DNA of 64,000 bases. Source: an uncultured Prevotellaceae bacterium. GTDB lineage: Bacteria; Bacteroidota; Bacteroidia; Bacteroidales; Bacteroidaceae. The notes below the pieces were generated by a model. It saw only the letters and a list, made by a program, of their open reading frames with translations. It did no database searches and was not told the DNA's origin. Where the stretch lies: positions 1-64,000 of the forward strand of contig CAMVIM010000022.1 of assembly GCA_947167515.1 (NCBI GenBank), given 5' to 3'. Both the position numbers and the translations under genes were made by a program. Within the stretch, counting starts at the first letter, position 1. Every line of letters starts with the position of its first letter. Shown piece by piece: positions 8,411 through 15,331 of the stretch.

Positions 8411-8730
8411 ATGAATAGATTCTTGCTTCAATATGTCTATGTACTGTTGTTGATTGTCACTTTGCAGTCATGCGGTACTTGTTCACATCGTCATGTGGGC
8501 ACAAATGGTGCAGGGGTCTCTCAAGTGAGTCATGGGCGAGAGGTGTGGATGGTGATGATTCCAAAGGAATTGGTTTTATCTGTAGAAATACGGATGGGAA
8601 CAGGAAGAAGGATTTCTATGTTAATACGATTAGGCAAGTTGAAAGAATCACTGGCTATCAGTTCTTCCCAAACTTGAGCGATTCTATTCGAGATCAAGTG
8701 TATGACATAGATGATATCAATGTGTGGTAA
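8411..8730 (+). pseudogene. Remnant of an exported DNA/RNA non-specific endonuclease (NUC1-like)
   Basis: The first frame (8411-8677) begins with a lipoprotein signal, FLLQYVYVLLLIVTLQSCGT. A different frame (ending at 8730) carries the typical C-terminal end of DNA/RNA non-specific endonucleases: GIGFICRNTDGNRKKDFYVN, then VERITGYQFFPNLSDSI. The central catalytic part with the DRGH motif is missing and the two ends are out of frame. It is therefore an internally deleted, frameshifted relic. The 9-bp spacing after the kinase gene suggests the two once formed a unit. Confidence 0.65.
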
Positions 8731-9118
8731 CTTTAATGTATACAAGGAGGAACATAGCTTCTCTCTTCATACCCACACACCACTATTTATAACTCCCTTC
8801 CACATCCTCCCCCACTCCCCTGCCATGTCTTCACGCTTCTGTCAGTCGTTATCTCTCGGTTCTGTCAGGCATCACTTCAAGGGTAATAACGAGTGAGAGA
8901 GCGAGGTTGATACGGGTGAGAGGCTGGGGAGGATGCAGGTGACAGAGGGAGGAGGATACGGGTGCGAGATGGAGGGGATGACGAGTGGACGAACGTGGTG
9001 GATACGGGTGTACGATCGTGATGGATACAGGTGTGCGTTCGGTGAAGAGGTGAAAGGGGGGCATTACACAAAACAAAGATAAAAATGGGACGAAAGAGAG
9101 CTGATTTTCATGTGAAAT
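8731..9118. repeat. Gene-free stretch with degenerate GGATACGGGTG repeats
   Basis: No gene is supported here. Between about 8906 and 9035 the unit GGATACGGGTG recurs in degenerate form at least five times (TTGATACGGGTG, GGATGCAGGTG, GGATACGGGTG twice, GGATACAGGTG) at irregular 20-40 bp steps. The ORFs in the track here are low-complexity translations of this repeat. Confidence 0.45.
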
Positions 9119-9176
9119 TGCACGAAAACGGTCGCTAACATAGTAAAAACAACCCCTCTGCGACCGTTTTCGTGCA
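9119..9176. repeat. Perfect 17-bp inverted repeat (hairpin)
   Basis: TGCACGAAAACGGTCGC (9119-9135) is exactly mirrored by GCGACCGTTTTCGTGCA (9160-9176) around a 24-nt loop, followed by TTTTTC. It could act as a terminator or be a remnant of a palindromic mobile element. A second, shorter inverted repeat (CTTGGCGG/CCGCCAAG) follows at about 9183-9234. Confidence 0.6.
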
Positions 9177-9449
9177 TTTTTCTTGGCGGTTTGAAGAAAA
9201 AGAAGTACTTTTGTATCACGAGAACCCGCCAAGCCTCTCAACGATGCTTAAATCGGCGGGTCGTTTTATTTTTATACAATGAGTAACAGAATTACATACC
9301 AAAAGACATACACCAATGCACACGATCTAACCCAACACATTAGTTCTGAAGTAACCTTTTAAGCCCCATGAAGAGGGGTTGAAATGTTAAAAGAAGCGGG
9401 GTGGTAAAAAAATGGTGATGATAAAATTGGTTGTTTGTGTAAGAGTGCT

Positions 9450-9457
9450 TACCTTTG
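9450..9457 (+). promoter_or_regulatory. -7 element for the 9574 gene
   Basis: TACCTTTG is a full -7 match; the -33 site 20 bp upstream is only ATTG. The leader to the ATG at 9574 is ~110 nt and includes a small CTACT/AGTAG hairpin (9487-9501). I do not recognise a riboswitch in it. Confidence 0.5.
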
Positions 9458-9573
9458 TGCCAAATTTCATAGGGCCGTGATAATAACTACTGAGACAGTA
9501 GCCTCCGGATTACAATTACACCTTATCAGGACATTTAGTTAGTTACGAGAATTCAACAAAACAAATAAGGCCT

Positions 9574-10545
9574 ATGAAAGAAAGATTACGAATTGTGAAG
9601 GAGAAGGTCAACGAAATTGACCCTCTTTGTTATGACCATCCTTTATATAAGGCGCTGTCGTCTCCTTGTTCCCATTACGAGAAAAAAGTCACTCCTTTCA
9701 AGCTGACGCATGAGCAGTTGCTGTATGTTTGCTTGTGGATTCTTGATTGTGTGCGGATCGGCAAGTGCAATACGAAGGAGGACTGCGATGGCATTTTCTA
9801 CCGTCTTTTCGGAGATTACAAGAAGTTGGCGCCTAAGCGCTGCACGAAGAAGAGCATTGCTTTCGCGGTGCTGGTTTCATTGAGAGCCGCCCTTTTCTGC
9901 TTGAAAGCTATACCGTCCCTGTATGATGTGGACTATGAGTGTTCTGTGGCTTGCCTGGAGGACACGATAGACCGTTATGGCAATGCGTACGATAACAGCC
10001 GGGAAAAATTAGAGGAGTTCTTCAAGGAGAATCAATATACTGACGGTGCTTTTTGGCGCAACAACTTTGTGCCTTTTCTCAAGCAGTACATGGAGGGTCA
10101 GAAGTCCATTTGGGAGGATATCAATGAGCAGTTGCATCTGGATGAGATGGATGGTATTAGCCGTGAGACAGAAGAAATGAAGAATCTGAAGGAAGAGAAG
10201 AAACGGCTTGAAAAGCGGGTGATGGAGTTGGAAGAAGAACTTGCCAAGGGGGAAGTGGAGAATTTGCGAGTGGGTGAACAGTTCAGAATTCGTCACCTTG
10301 TGATATTATTTGAGGCACTGCTGGGGAAGAGGGCTGTGCCAAGCGAGATGAATGTGAGCGATTTTGCCATGCTGCTGAGCATGGTGTCAGGCTATGGAAA
10401 TAAAAGCATCGACAATAAGATTCCGTCGGGAGGCTTGGACTACAAGAACTTGCGTGTTCAGAAACAAGCTGATGAAGTGATGAAGTATTTGAATAACGTG
10501 TCGCCCGATGCAGTAAAACAGATTGAGAAATTCAAGCAGGGCTGA
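9574..10545 (+). CDS. Hypothetical coiled-coil protein, mobile-element style
   Basis: A 323-residue soluble protein that I cannot place in a family. Residues ~1-160 are helical with several cysteines (LWILDCVRIGKCNTKEDCDG). Residues ~195-232 form a charged coiled coil (EEMKNLKEEKKRLEKRVMEL). The last ~90 residues include GEQFRIRHLVILFEALLG. Genes of this look accompany conjugative or satellite elements in Bacteroidota, but no integrase or transfer gene is present nearby. It is monocistronic, with a hairpin and T-run downstream (10620-10665). Confidence 0.6.
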   Translation: MKERLRIVKEKVNEIDPLCYDHPLYKALSSPCSHYEKKVTPFKLTHEQLLYVCLWILDCVRIGKCNTKEDCDGIFYRLFGDYKKLAPKRCTKKSIAFAVLVSLRAALFCLKAIPSLYDVDYECSVACLEDTIDRYGNAYDNSREKLEEFFKENQYTDGAFWRNNFVPFLKQYMEGQKSIWEDINEQLHLDEMDGISRETEEMKNLKEEKKRLEKRVMELEEELAKGEVENLRVGEQFRIRHLVILFEALLGKRAVPSEMNVSDFAMLLSMVSGYGNKSIDNKIPSGGLDYKNLRVQKQADEVMKYLNNVSPDAVKQIEKFKQG

Positions 10546-10613
10546 TTCACTTTACACCACTTTTACATCACCTTATACACCACCTTTTTCTTGTCCCTTG
10601 TTGCAATTCCCTC

Positions 10614-10665
10614 TAACTTTGCACCCGAAATCCAGTCCACATGGGTTTCGGGTGCAAGGTTTTTT
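10614..10665 (+). terminator. Terminator hairpin immediately after a promoter-like element
   Basis: TGCACCCGAAA (10620-10630) pairs with TTTCGGGTGCA (10646-10656) and is followed by a T-run, an intrinsic terminator for the 9574 gene. The -7-like box TAACTTTG (10614-10621), with CTTG 20 bp upstream, overlaps the hairpin base. The site could therefore also fire a ~45-nt terminated RNA. Confidence 0.6.
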
Positions 10666-10710
10666 CTTGCAGCCCAACAGATAAAATGAATGACGAATCA
10701 TAATAAATAA

Positions 10711-10880
10711 CTCAACTTTCGCAAGTTGTAGAAGTTATAGAAGTTAAAGAAGTTATCGCTTCGCTTAGAAGTTAAAGACGATACCTTCTGACAATGAATA
10801 CAGCAGCATGACATTCGTCTCTAACTTCTTTAACTTCTCTAACTTCTTTAACTTCAAAAAAGTGGAGCTTGCGAAACTTT
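10711..10880. repeat. 170-bp dispersed palindromic element, copy A
   Basis: The ends are inverted (TTTCGCAAG near 10717 and CTTGCGAAA near 10868) and the body is built from AAGTTAAAGAAGTTAGAG-type units that are complementary between the halves. The whole element can fold into one long hairpin. Copy B at 23356-23525 has the same length and about 97% identity. Shorter relatives lie at 33109 and 34222. No transposase is encoded, so it fits a MITE- or REP-like element. Confidence 0.8.
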
Positions 10881-10898
10881 AGTAAATAAGGAAGCCCT

Positions 10899-11075
10899 AT
10901 GAAGAAAGTGATTTACATCGACAAAGAAGACCGCCGGAAACTGATGGAGCACTTTAAGGTGTCGCAGGCAACCATCACACTGGCACTGACGTTCCAACGC
11001 AACTCTTTATTGAGTCAGCAAATCAGGGTGTATGCCCTCAACCGTTTTCCCTACACGGAAATTTCACACGAGTAA
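10899..11075 (+). CDS. Small HTH-like hypothetical protein (58 aa)
   Basis: This frame is too short for the ORF track. It begins ATGAAGAAAGTG and encodes KKVIYIDKEDRRKLMEHFKV, then SQATITLALTFQRNS, which looks like a short helix-turn-helix. The basic character suggests nucleic-acid binding. It leads a set of three small genes (10899, 11116, 11638) that resemble the small cargo of Bacteroidota phages or ICEs. Its start lies 18 bp past copy A of the palindromic element. Confidence 0.6.
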   Translation: MKKVIYIDKEDRRKLMEHFKVSQATITLALTFQRNSLLSQQIRVYALNRFPYTEISHE

Positions 11076-11115
11076 CCACATTTTAGTAATCCACCCTTTA
11101 AAACCACATTTGATT

Positions 11116-11631
11116 ATGAACTTCTTGCTTGAACGTTTCTACGGAAACAAAAAAACGACGAAAGGAATCTTGACGGTTCCACAAACCACGTTTGCCGCCT
11201 ACACGCTGGAGGCACGAGACCCTCTCTATTCCCAAACCTGCAACAAGGCTCTGCTGGCTTTGCCCGATGGCATTTATCGAATGAAGCCTTTCTTCTGCAA
11301 AACTCAATACTCGCTCCGATTCAGTCTGCATGGCACTTATCACCGTGCGCATTTCGAGGATGGGGATGACCCCGACACGCTGTCATCGGGGAGCATCATT
11401 CTCGGCACCGAGTTCGATGGCGACTTCAAGATGAAGGGCAGTCAGGATGCGATGGACATGTTCGGAAAGTTTCTGGAACTACAGATGAGTTTGGGAAACT
11501 TCGGGCAGAGATATAACGACATCACCTTGACCATCCAACACACACCTGACTACATCTACGACAGCCTTACTCGTCCCAACGAGGAAATGGCCAGCCAAAC
11601 CAACAATAATTGGAACTTAATAAAAAAATGA
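11116..11631 (+). CDS. DUF5675-like protein
   Basis: About 171 residues from the ATG at 11116; the ORF track starts 28 codons earlier, inside the preceding gene's 3' region. The opening, FLLERFYGNKKTTKGILTV, followed by a compact beta-rich domain (ALPDGIYRMKPF, SSGSIILGTEF) fits the DUF5675 family, common in phage and ICE regions and of unknown function. The spacing to the next gene is 6 bp, so the two are probably translated from one mRNA. Confidence 0.6.
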   Translation: MNFLLERFYGNKKTTKGILTVPQTTFAAYTLEARDPLYSQTCNKALLALPDGIYRMKPFFCKTQYSLRFSLHGTYHRAHFEDGDDPDTLSSGSIILGTEFDGDFKMKGSQDAMDMFGKFLELQMSLGNFGQRYNDITLTIQHTPDYIYDSLTRPNEEMASQTNNNWNLIKK

Positions 11632-11637
11632 ATCAAT

Positions 11638-12030
11638 ATGAAAACACCTTATTCATACAATGTCCTGAAAGTGAAAGGACTTGATAGCGTCTGTAGTGTG
11701 AAAGACTGCTATCTCGGCATCCTCAAGATGCTTTACAACGAGTTTACCAGAGGATATGTGGAACCCAACGTGATGCTTTTCCTGCTCTATGGTTCGCGCT
11801 TCGAGTCCTCCCAGTTGCTTTTCAAGCGTCGTCTTCCGCCCGACGCACTTTGCTTCTTCAACATCCCTTGGGATGCTCCCCATTGCTACACACAACTGCG
11901 CACGCTCTTTTCTCTCCTCCACATCTGCTTCGCCTCCTACCCCGACTTTTTCATCGACGAAGAGGCTTTCCATGCGGCATGCAGCGAGTTTGAAGTGCAG
12001 AAAAATGCCCCACACCATCTTCACAGATAG
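11638..12030 (+). CDS. Hypothetical protein, 3' end inside a dispersed repeat
   Basis: A 130-residue protein with no family I recognise. It has a hydrophobic middle (VMLFLLYGSRF) and several cysteines and aromatics (FNIPWDAPHCYTQLRTLFSL). The last ~6 codons and the stop lie within the terminator-like repeat 12010-12077, so the natural C-terminus may have been replaced when that repeat arrived. Confidence 0.5.
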   Translation: MKTPYSYNVLKVKGLDSVCSVKDCYLGILKMLYNEFTRGYVEPNVMLFLLYGSRFESSQLLFKRRLPPDALCFFNIPWDAPHCYTQLRTLFSLLHICFASYPDFFIDEEAFHAACSEFEVQKNAPHHLHR

Positions 12031-12077
12031 TCGTGGGGCGGACAAAAAACTTCATCAGTTTTCTGAAGTCTTATCTA
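12010..12077. repeat. Terminator-pair repeat, copy 1
   Basis: This copy is near-identical to 13664-13732. It has two hairpins: GCCCCAC...GTGGGGC, and ACTTCA...TGAAGT with an adjacent T-run when read leftward. Both copies sit directly downstream of a leftward coding frame (here 12071-12282; at copy 2, sufS), so it probably works as a mobile or duplicated terminator. Confidence 0.65.
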
Positions 12078-12282
12078 TGGGTAGTTGGCGTAACGTAGCC
12101 GTAAACATCAATCTTTTTTATGCCTCTATATTGTTCTGCCAGAATGGGTGTGCCATTAACTCGCGGAGTCTTGTCATTTTCCGTTGTTTCAACCACAAAT
12201 GGAGCTTCGCTGTCTGTGCCACTGCGCCCGTGGCTGCCATCATCAGCAGCACGAGCAATGAAAGTAATCTTTTTTGTTTCAT
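12071..12282 (-). pseudogene. Frameshifted small exported protein
   Basis: From ATG 12282 a signal peptide is clear: KQKRLLSLLVLLMMAATGAVAQ. That frame ends at 12118. A second frame, entered by a one-base shift just after the signal, reads DSEAPFVVETTENDKTPRVN and ends with VYGYVTPTTHR, stop at 12071. Joined, they give a ~70-residue secreted protein of unknown function. The frames are too short for the ORF track. The break may be real decay or a sequencing error in a homopolymer-poor region. Confidence 0.45.
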
Positions 12283-12390
12283 ACTTGTTTTGATTTAAGT
12301 GAATAAAATATTGTTATTGATCTCATTGTACCACAAACAGGAAGGCTTCCCCTGCCCCGCCATCGGGGACTCCACCACTCTTCCAAATTT

Positions 12391-13620
12391 TTACTCAACT
12401 TTTTCTATGCACTTCCTCAACCGCTCCAGAGCGTCTTGGAGCACATGGCGTTGGGTGCCCACATTGAGGCGCATGAAGCCGGCACCACCGGGACCGAACA
12501 TTTCACCGTCGTTGAGGGCAAGGTGGGCTTGGTTGACGAAGAGGTCAACGAGTTCCTGATGGTTGAGTCGCAAGTCACGGCAGTCGAGCCAGACGAGGAA
12601 GGAGGCTTGGGGACGGAGGGGCTTGATGTGCGGAAGGTGCTGCTGGCAGTAGTCGATGAGAAAGTCGATGTTGCCCTCCACATAACGAAGCATCTGCTGT
12701 CGCCACTCTTCTCCCTGCTGCAAGGCTGCAAGGGTGGCGATGGGCGCAAAGAGATGAGGTTCGTTCCATTCGTTGGCTGTCAGCCATCGGTAGAAGGGAG
12801 TGCGCAGTTGCGGATTGGGTATGATTGCCCACGAAGAGACGATGCCTGCCATGTTGAAGGTCTTGGTGGGGGCACCAAAGGTGATGCTCACTTCAGCAGC
12901 CTCCTCGCTCACCGAAGCAAAGGGGATGTGGCGGTTGCCCCAGAGCGCCATGTCGGCATGAATCTCGTCGCTGATGACGATGAGGTTGTGCTCCTGGGCA
13001 AAGTGTGCCAGGCGTTGCAAGGTCTCCCTTTCCCACACGATGCCCGCAGGGTTGTGGGGATTGGAAAGGATGAGCAAGCGGGGGCGGTTAGTTGACAGCT
13101 GACAGTGGACAGTGGACAGTTGGGGGGTGCAGATTTTTTCGAGGTTGTCGAAGTCCATCTCGTAAGAAATGATATGCCCCTCCGCATCACAAATCTCCTT
13201 CAGCGGGTTCCACACCACTTCGCGTTGGTTTCCTCTGGGTGTGAGGAAGAAAGGGTGGTAGATGGGTGGCTGGACTATGACTTTTGCATCCTCTTCCAAG
13301 AAGAAGTTGATGACCATGCCGATGCCTTTCACGATGCCAGGGATGTAGGTGAGCCATTCACGTTCCACGTGCCATTGGTGGTGGTCCTCAATCCATCGCT
13401 GCACCGTCTGCCAGTACTCCTTGGGCTCTACGGTGTAGCCATACAGCGAGTGCTCCAGCCGCGCCTTCAGGGCATCGGTGATGAAGGAGGGCGTTTCCCA
13501 ATCCATGTCAGCCACCCACAACGGCAGGAGATCACTCCGTCCATATCGTTCCTGAAGCACCTCATGCTTCAAATCGCCCGACCCTCTGCGGTCAACAGGC
13601 TTGTCAAAATCGTAGTGCAT
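12391..13620 (-). CDS. patB: PatB/MalY-type C-S lyase (cystathionine beta-lyase family)
   Basis: A PLP-dependent class I aminotransferase-fold enzyme, 409 residues from the ATG at 13620 (MHYDFDKPVDRRGSGDLKHE); the 28 upstream codons in the track are simple repeat. It should cleave cystathionine or cysteine, releasing thiol or sulfide plus pyruvate and ammonia. Visible marks are LPLWVADMDWETP, YGYTVEPKEYW, ILSNPHNPAGIVW and the PLP lysine in FGAPTKTFNMAGI. A short segment, QLSTVHCQLST, encoded by a simple repeat, is inserted before the PLP-binding half. It lies 115 bp downstream of sufS, across a terminator-like repeat, so it may be partly uncoupled from the sulfur operon. Confidence 0.85.
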   Translation of the reverse strand: MHYDFDKPVDRRGSGDLKHEVLQERYGRSDLLPLWVADMDWETPSFITDALKARLEHSLYGYTVEPKEYWQTVQRWIEDHHQWHVEREWLTYIPGIVKGIGMVINFFLEEDAKVIVQPPIYHPFFLTPRGNQREVVWNPLKEICDAEGHIISYEMDFDNLEKICTPQLSTVHCQLSTNRPRLLILSNPHNPAGIVWERETLQRLAHFAQEHNLIVISDEIHADMALWGNRHIPFASVSEEAAEVSITFGAPTKTFNMAGIVSSWAIIPNPQLRTPFYRWLTANEWNEPHLFAPIATLAALQQGEEWRQQMLRYVEGNIDFLIDYCQQHLPHIKPLRPQASFLVWLDCRDLRLNHQELVDLFVNQAHLALNDGEMFGPGGAGFMRLNVGTQRHVLQDALERLRKCIEKVE

Positions 13621-13663
13621 AATTTTCAAAGTGAAAAGTGAAAAGTGAAAAAGAAGCCCCATG

Positions 13664-13732
13664 CCATCTTCACAGACAGCAATGGGGCGGACAAAAAACT
13701 TCATCAGTTATTTGTGAAGTCTTATCTATGAA
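13664..13732. repeat. Terminator-pair repeat, copy 2
   Basis: This is the same element as 12010-12077. Read leftward from the sufS stop, ACTTCA...TGAAGT runs into TTTTTT, and a second stem GCCCCAT/ATGGGGC follows with a T-rich tail. Next to it (13628-13653) is a simple repeat of GTGAAAA units. It probably ends most sufS transcripts. Confidence 0.65.
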
Positions 13733-13735
13733 TTC

Positions 13736-15331
13736 TTACCTTTTTGACACATCCGCCACGATGCGTTCCAATGCGATGACCAGACGGTCAACCTCTTCTT
13801 TGGTGTTATACACCGCAAAGGTGGGACGCACGGACATCTCGTAACCGAGGGCACGGAGGGCTGGTTGCGCACAGTGGTGTCCGGCACGCACGGCTATGCC
13901 CTCTTTGTCGAGCAACTGTCCCACCTGAGGGGCAGGAATGCCCGGAATGTCGAGCGAGATGACGCTGACACGCTTCTTGGGGTTGCCCATGATGGTGATG
14001 CCTGGGATGCGTGATATTTGCTGTCGAGCATACTCGGTGAGTTCATGCTCATGGCGTTCGATGTTGTGGATGCCCACACTCTGCACGAAGTCGAGCGCAT
14101 AACCCAACCCGATGGCATCGGCAATGTTAGGCGTTCCTGCTTCGAAGCGAGCTGGAGGCACGTTGAACTCGGTGTGCTCGATGGTCACATCCTTGATCAT
14201 GTTACCTCCACCTTGCCAAGGTGGGAGTTGTTCAAGCCACTCCTTCTTGCCATAGACCACCCCGATGCCCGAAGGCCCGTAAATCTTGTGGCCGGAGAAG
14301 ACGAAGAAGTCTGCGTCGAGTTGCTGTACATCCACCTTGGTGTGGGCGATGGACTGTGCACCATCGATGAGCACGGGGATGCCGTGGGCGTGGGCAGTGC
14401 GGATGATGCTTGCCACGTCGTTGATGGTGCCAAAAGTATTGTTCACATGACCTACGCTGACGAACTTGGTGCGGGGCGTGATGAGACGCTCCAATTCGCT
14501 GAGGATGAGGTCACCGTTCTTGTCGATAGGGATGGCGCGGAGTTCCGCCTTGCGTTCCCTGCTGATTTGCTGCCAAGGCACGATGTTGGCGTGGTGGTCG
14601 AGGGTGGAGACAATCACGTTGTCACCCTCTTCCAAGAACTTGCGTCCGAAAGTCTGTGCCACAAGGTTGATGCCCTCGGTGGTGCCACGCACAAAGAGGA
14701 TGTTCTCCTTGGCTGGGGCATTGATGAAACGCGCCACCTTCTCTCGTGCGCCCTCATACTGGTCGGTGCTTCGTGCTGCCAGCGTGTGTGCGCCTCGGTG
14801 GATGTTGGAGTAGTCCGTCTTGTAGAAGTGGCTCACTCCGTCAATGACCCTCAGAGGCTTCTGCGTGGTGGCACCATTGTCGAACCATACGAGGTCGTGT
14901 CCGTTCACCTTCTGATGCAGAATGGGGAACTGCTTGCGAATCTCGTCGGTGTTGACCGTGTCAGCCTCGTCGTAGTGGAGGTGCCGCACGATGTCCGTCT
15001 CTGGTATGCCAATGCCGAACCCGTTGTCAGTTGACAGTTGAGAGTCGAAAGTGGGCAGTTGGGCATCATCCGAAGAGGGCGCACTAGCAGGAGCAGACTG
15101 CCCCGATTGCAAGTCCTCGGCAAAGTACTTCTCCATCACTTTGCGGAAGAGGCACTGGTCAGCGGAACTCAGCCCACCAATCTGGGGTGCACCCCCTGCC
15201 AGGGAAGTGGCAGGAATGGGCAGTGATGACAAGTCCAACTCGTCTGGAGCCTCGTTCGGCACAGCCACCTGCGGCACTTGACCCCTATCCGGCAAGTCAA
15301 AATGGAAATTATCTAATTCGTTCAGATACAT
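13736..15331 (-). CDS. sufS: SufS-type cysteine desulfurase with N-terminal encapsulin-cargo extension
   Basis: 531 residues, about 125 longer than ordinary SufS. The catalytic part (~128-531) has RGAHTLAARSTDQYEGAR, the PLP lysine in FVFSGHKIYGPSGIGVVYG, and the active Cys in RAGHHCAQP. It removes sulfur from L-cysteine as persulfide. The extension is Pro/Ala/Ser-rich and disordered, with one helix-like patch (SSADQCLFRKVMEKYFAED); this is the expected form of a cargo-loading domain for a family 2 encapsulin. The gene follows the encapsulin stop with no gap (TAAATG). A simple-repeat insert encodes QLPTFDSQLST inside the extension. I infer packaging into the shell encoded upstream. Confidence 0.9.
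   Translation of the reverse strand: MYLNELDNFHFDLPDRGQVPQVAVPNEAPDELDLSSLPIPATSLAGGAPQIGGLSSADQCLFRKVMEKYFAEDLQSGQSAPASAPSSDDAQLPTFDSQLSTDNGFGIGIPETDIVRHLHYDEADTVNTDEIRKQFPILHQKVNGHDLVWFDNGATTQKPLRVIDGVSHFYKTDYSNIHRGAHTLAARSTDQYEGAREKVARFINAPAKENILFVRGTTEGINLVAQTFGRKFLEEGDNVIVSTLDHHANIVPWQQISRERKAELRAIPIDKNGDLILSELERLITPRTKFVSVGHVNNTFGTINDVASIIRTAHAHGIPVLIDGAQSIAHTKVDVQQLDADFFVFSGHKIYGPSGIGVVYGKKEWLEQLPPWQGGGNMIKDVTIEHTEFNVPPARFEAGTPNIADAIGLGYALDFVQSVGIHNIERHEHELTEYARQQISRIPGITIMGNPKKRVSVISLDIPGIPAPQVGQLLDKEGIAVRAGHHCAQPALRALGYEMSVRPTFAVYNTKEEVDRLVIALERIVADVSKR

Noticed and set aside
8849-9241. 130-aa minus-strand ORF in the gene-free region
   Set aside because: It is low complexity, produced by the degenerate repeat and the hairpin.
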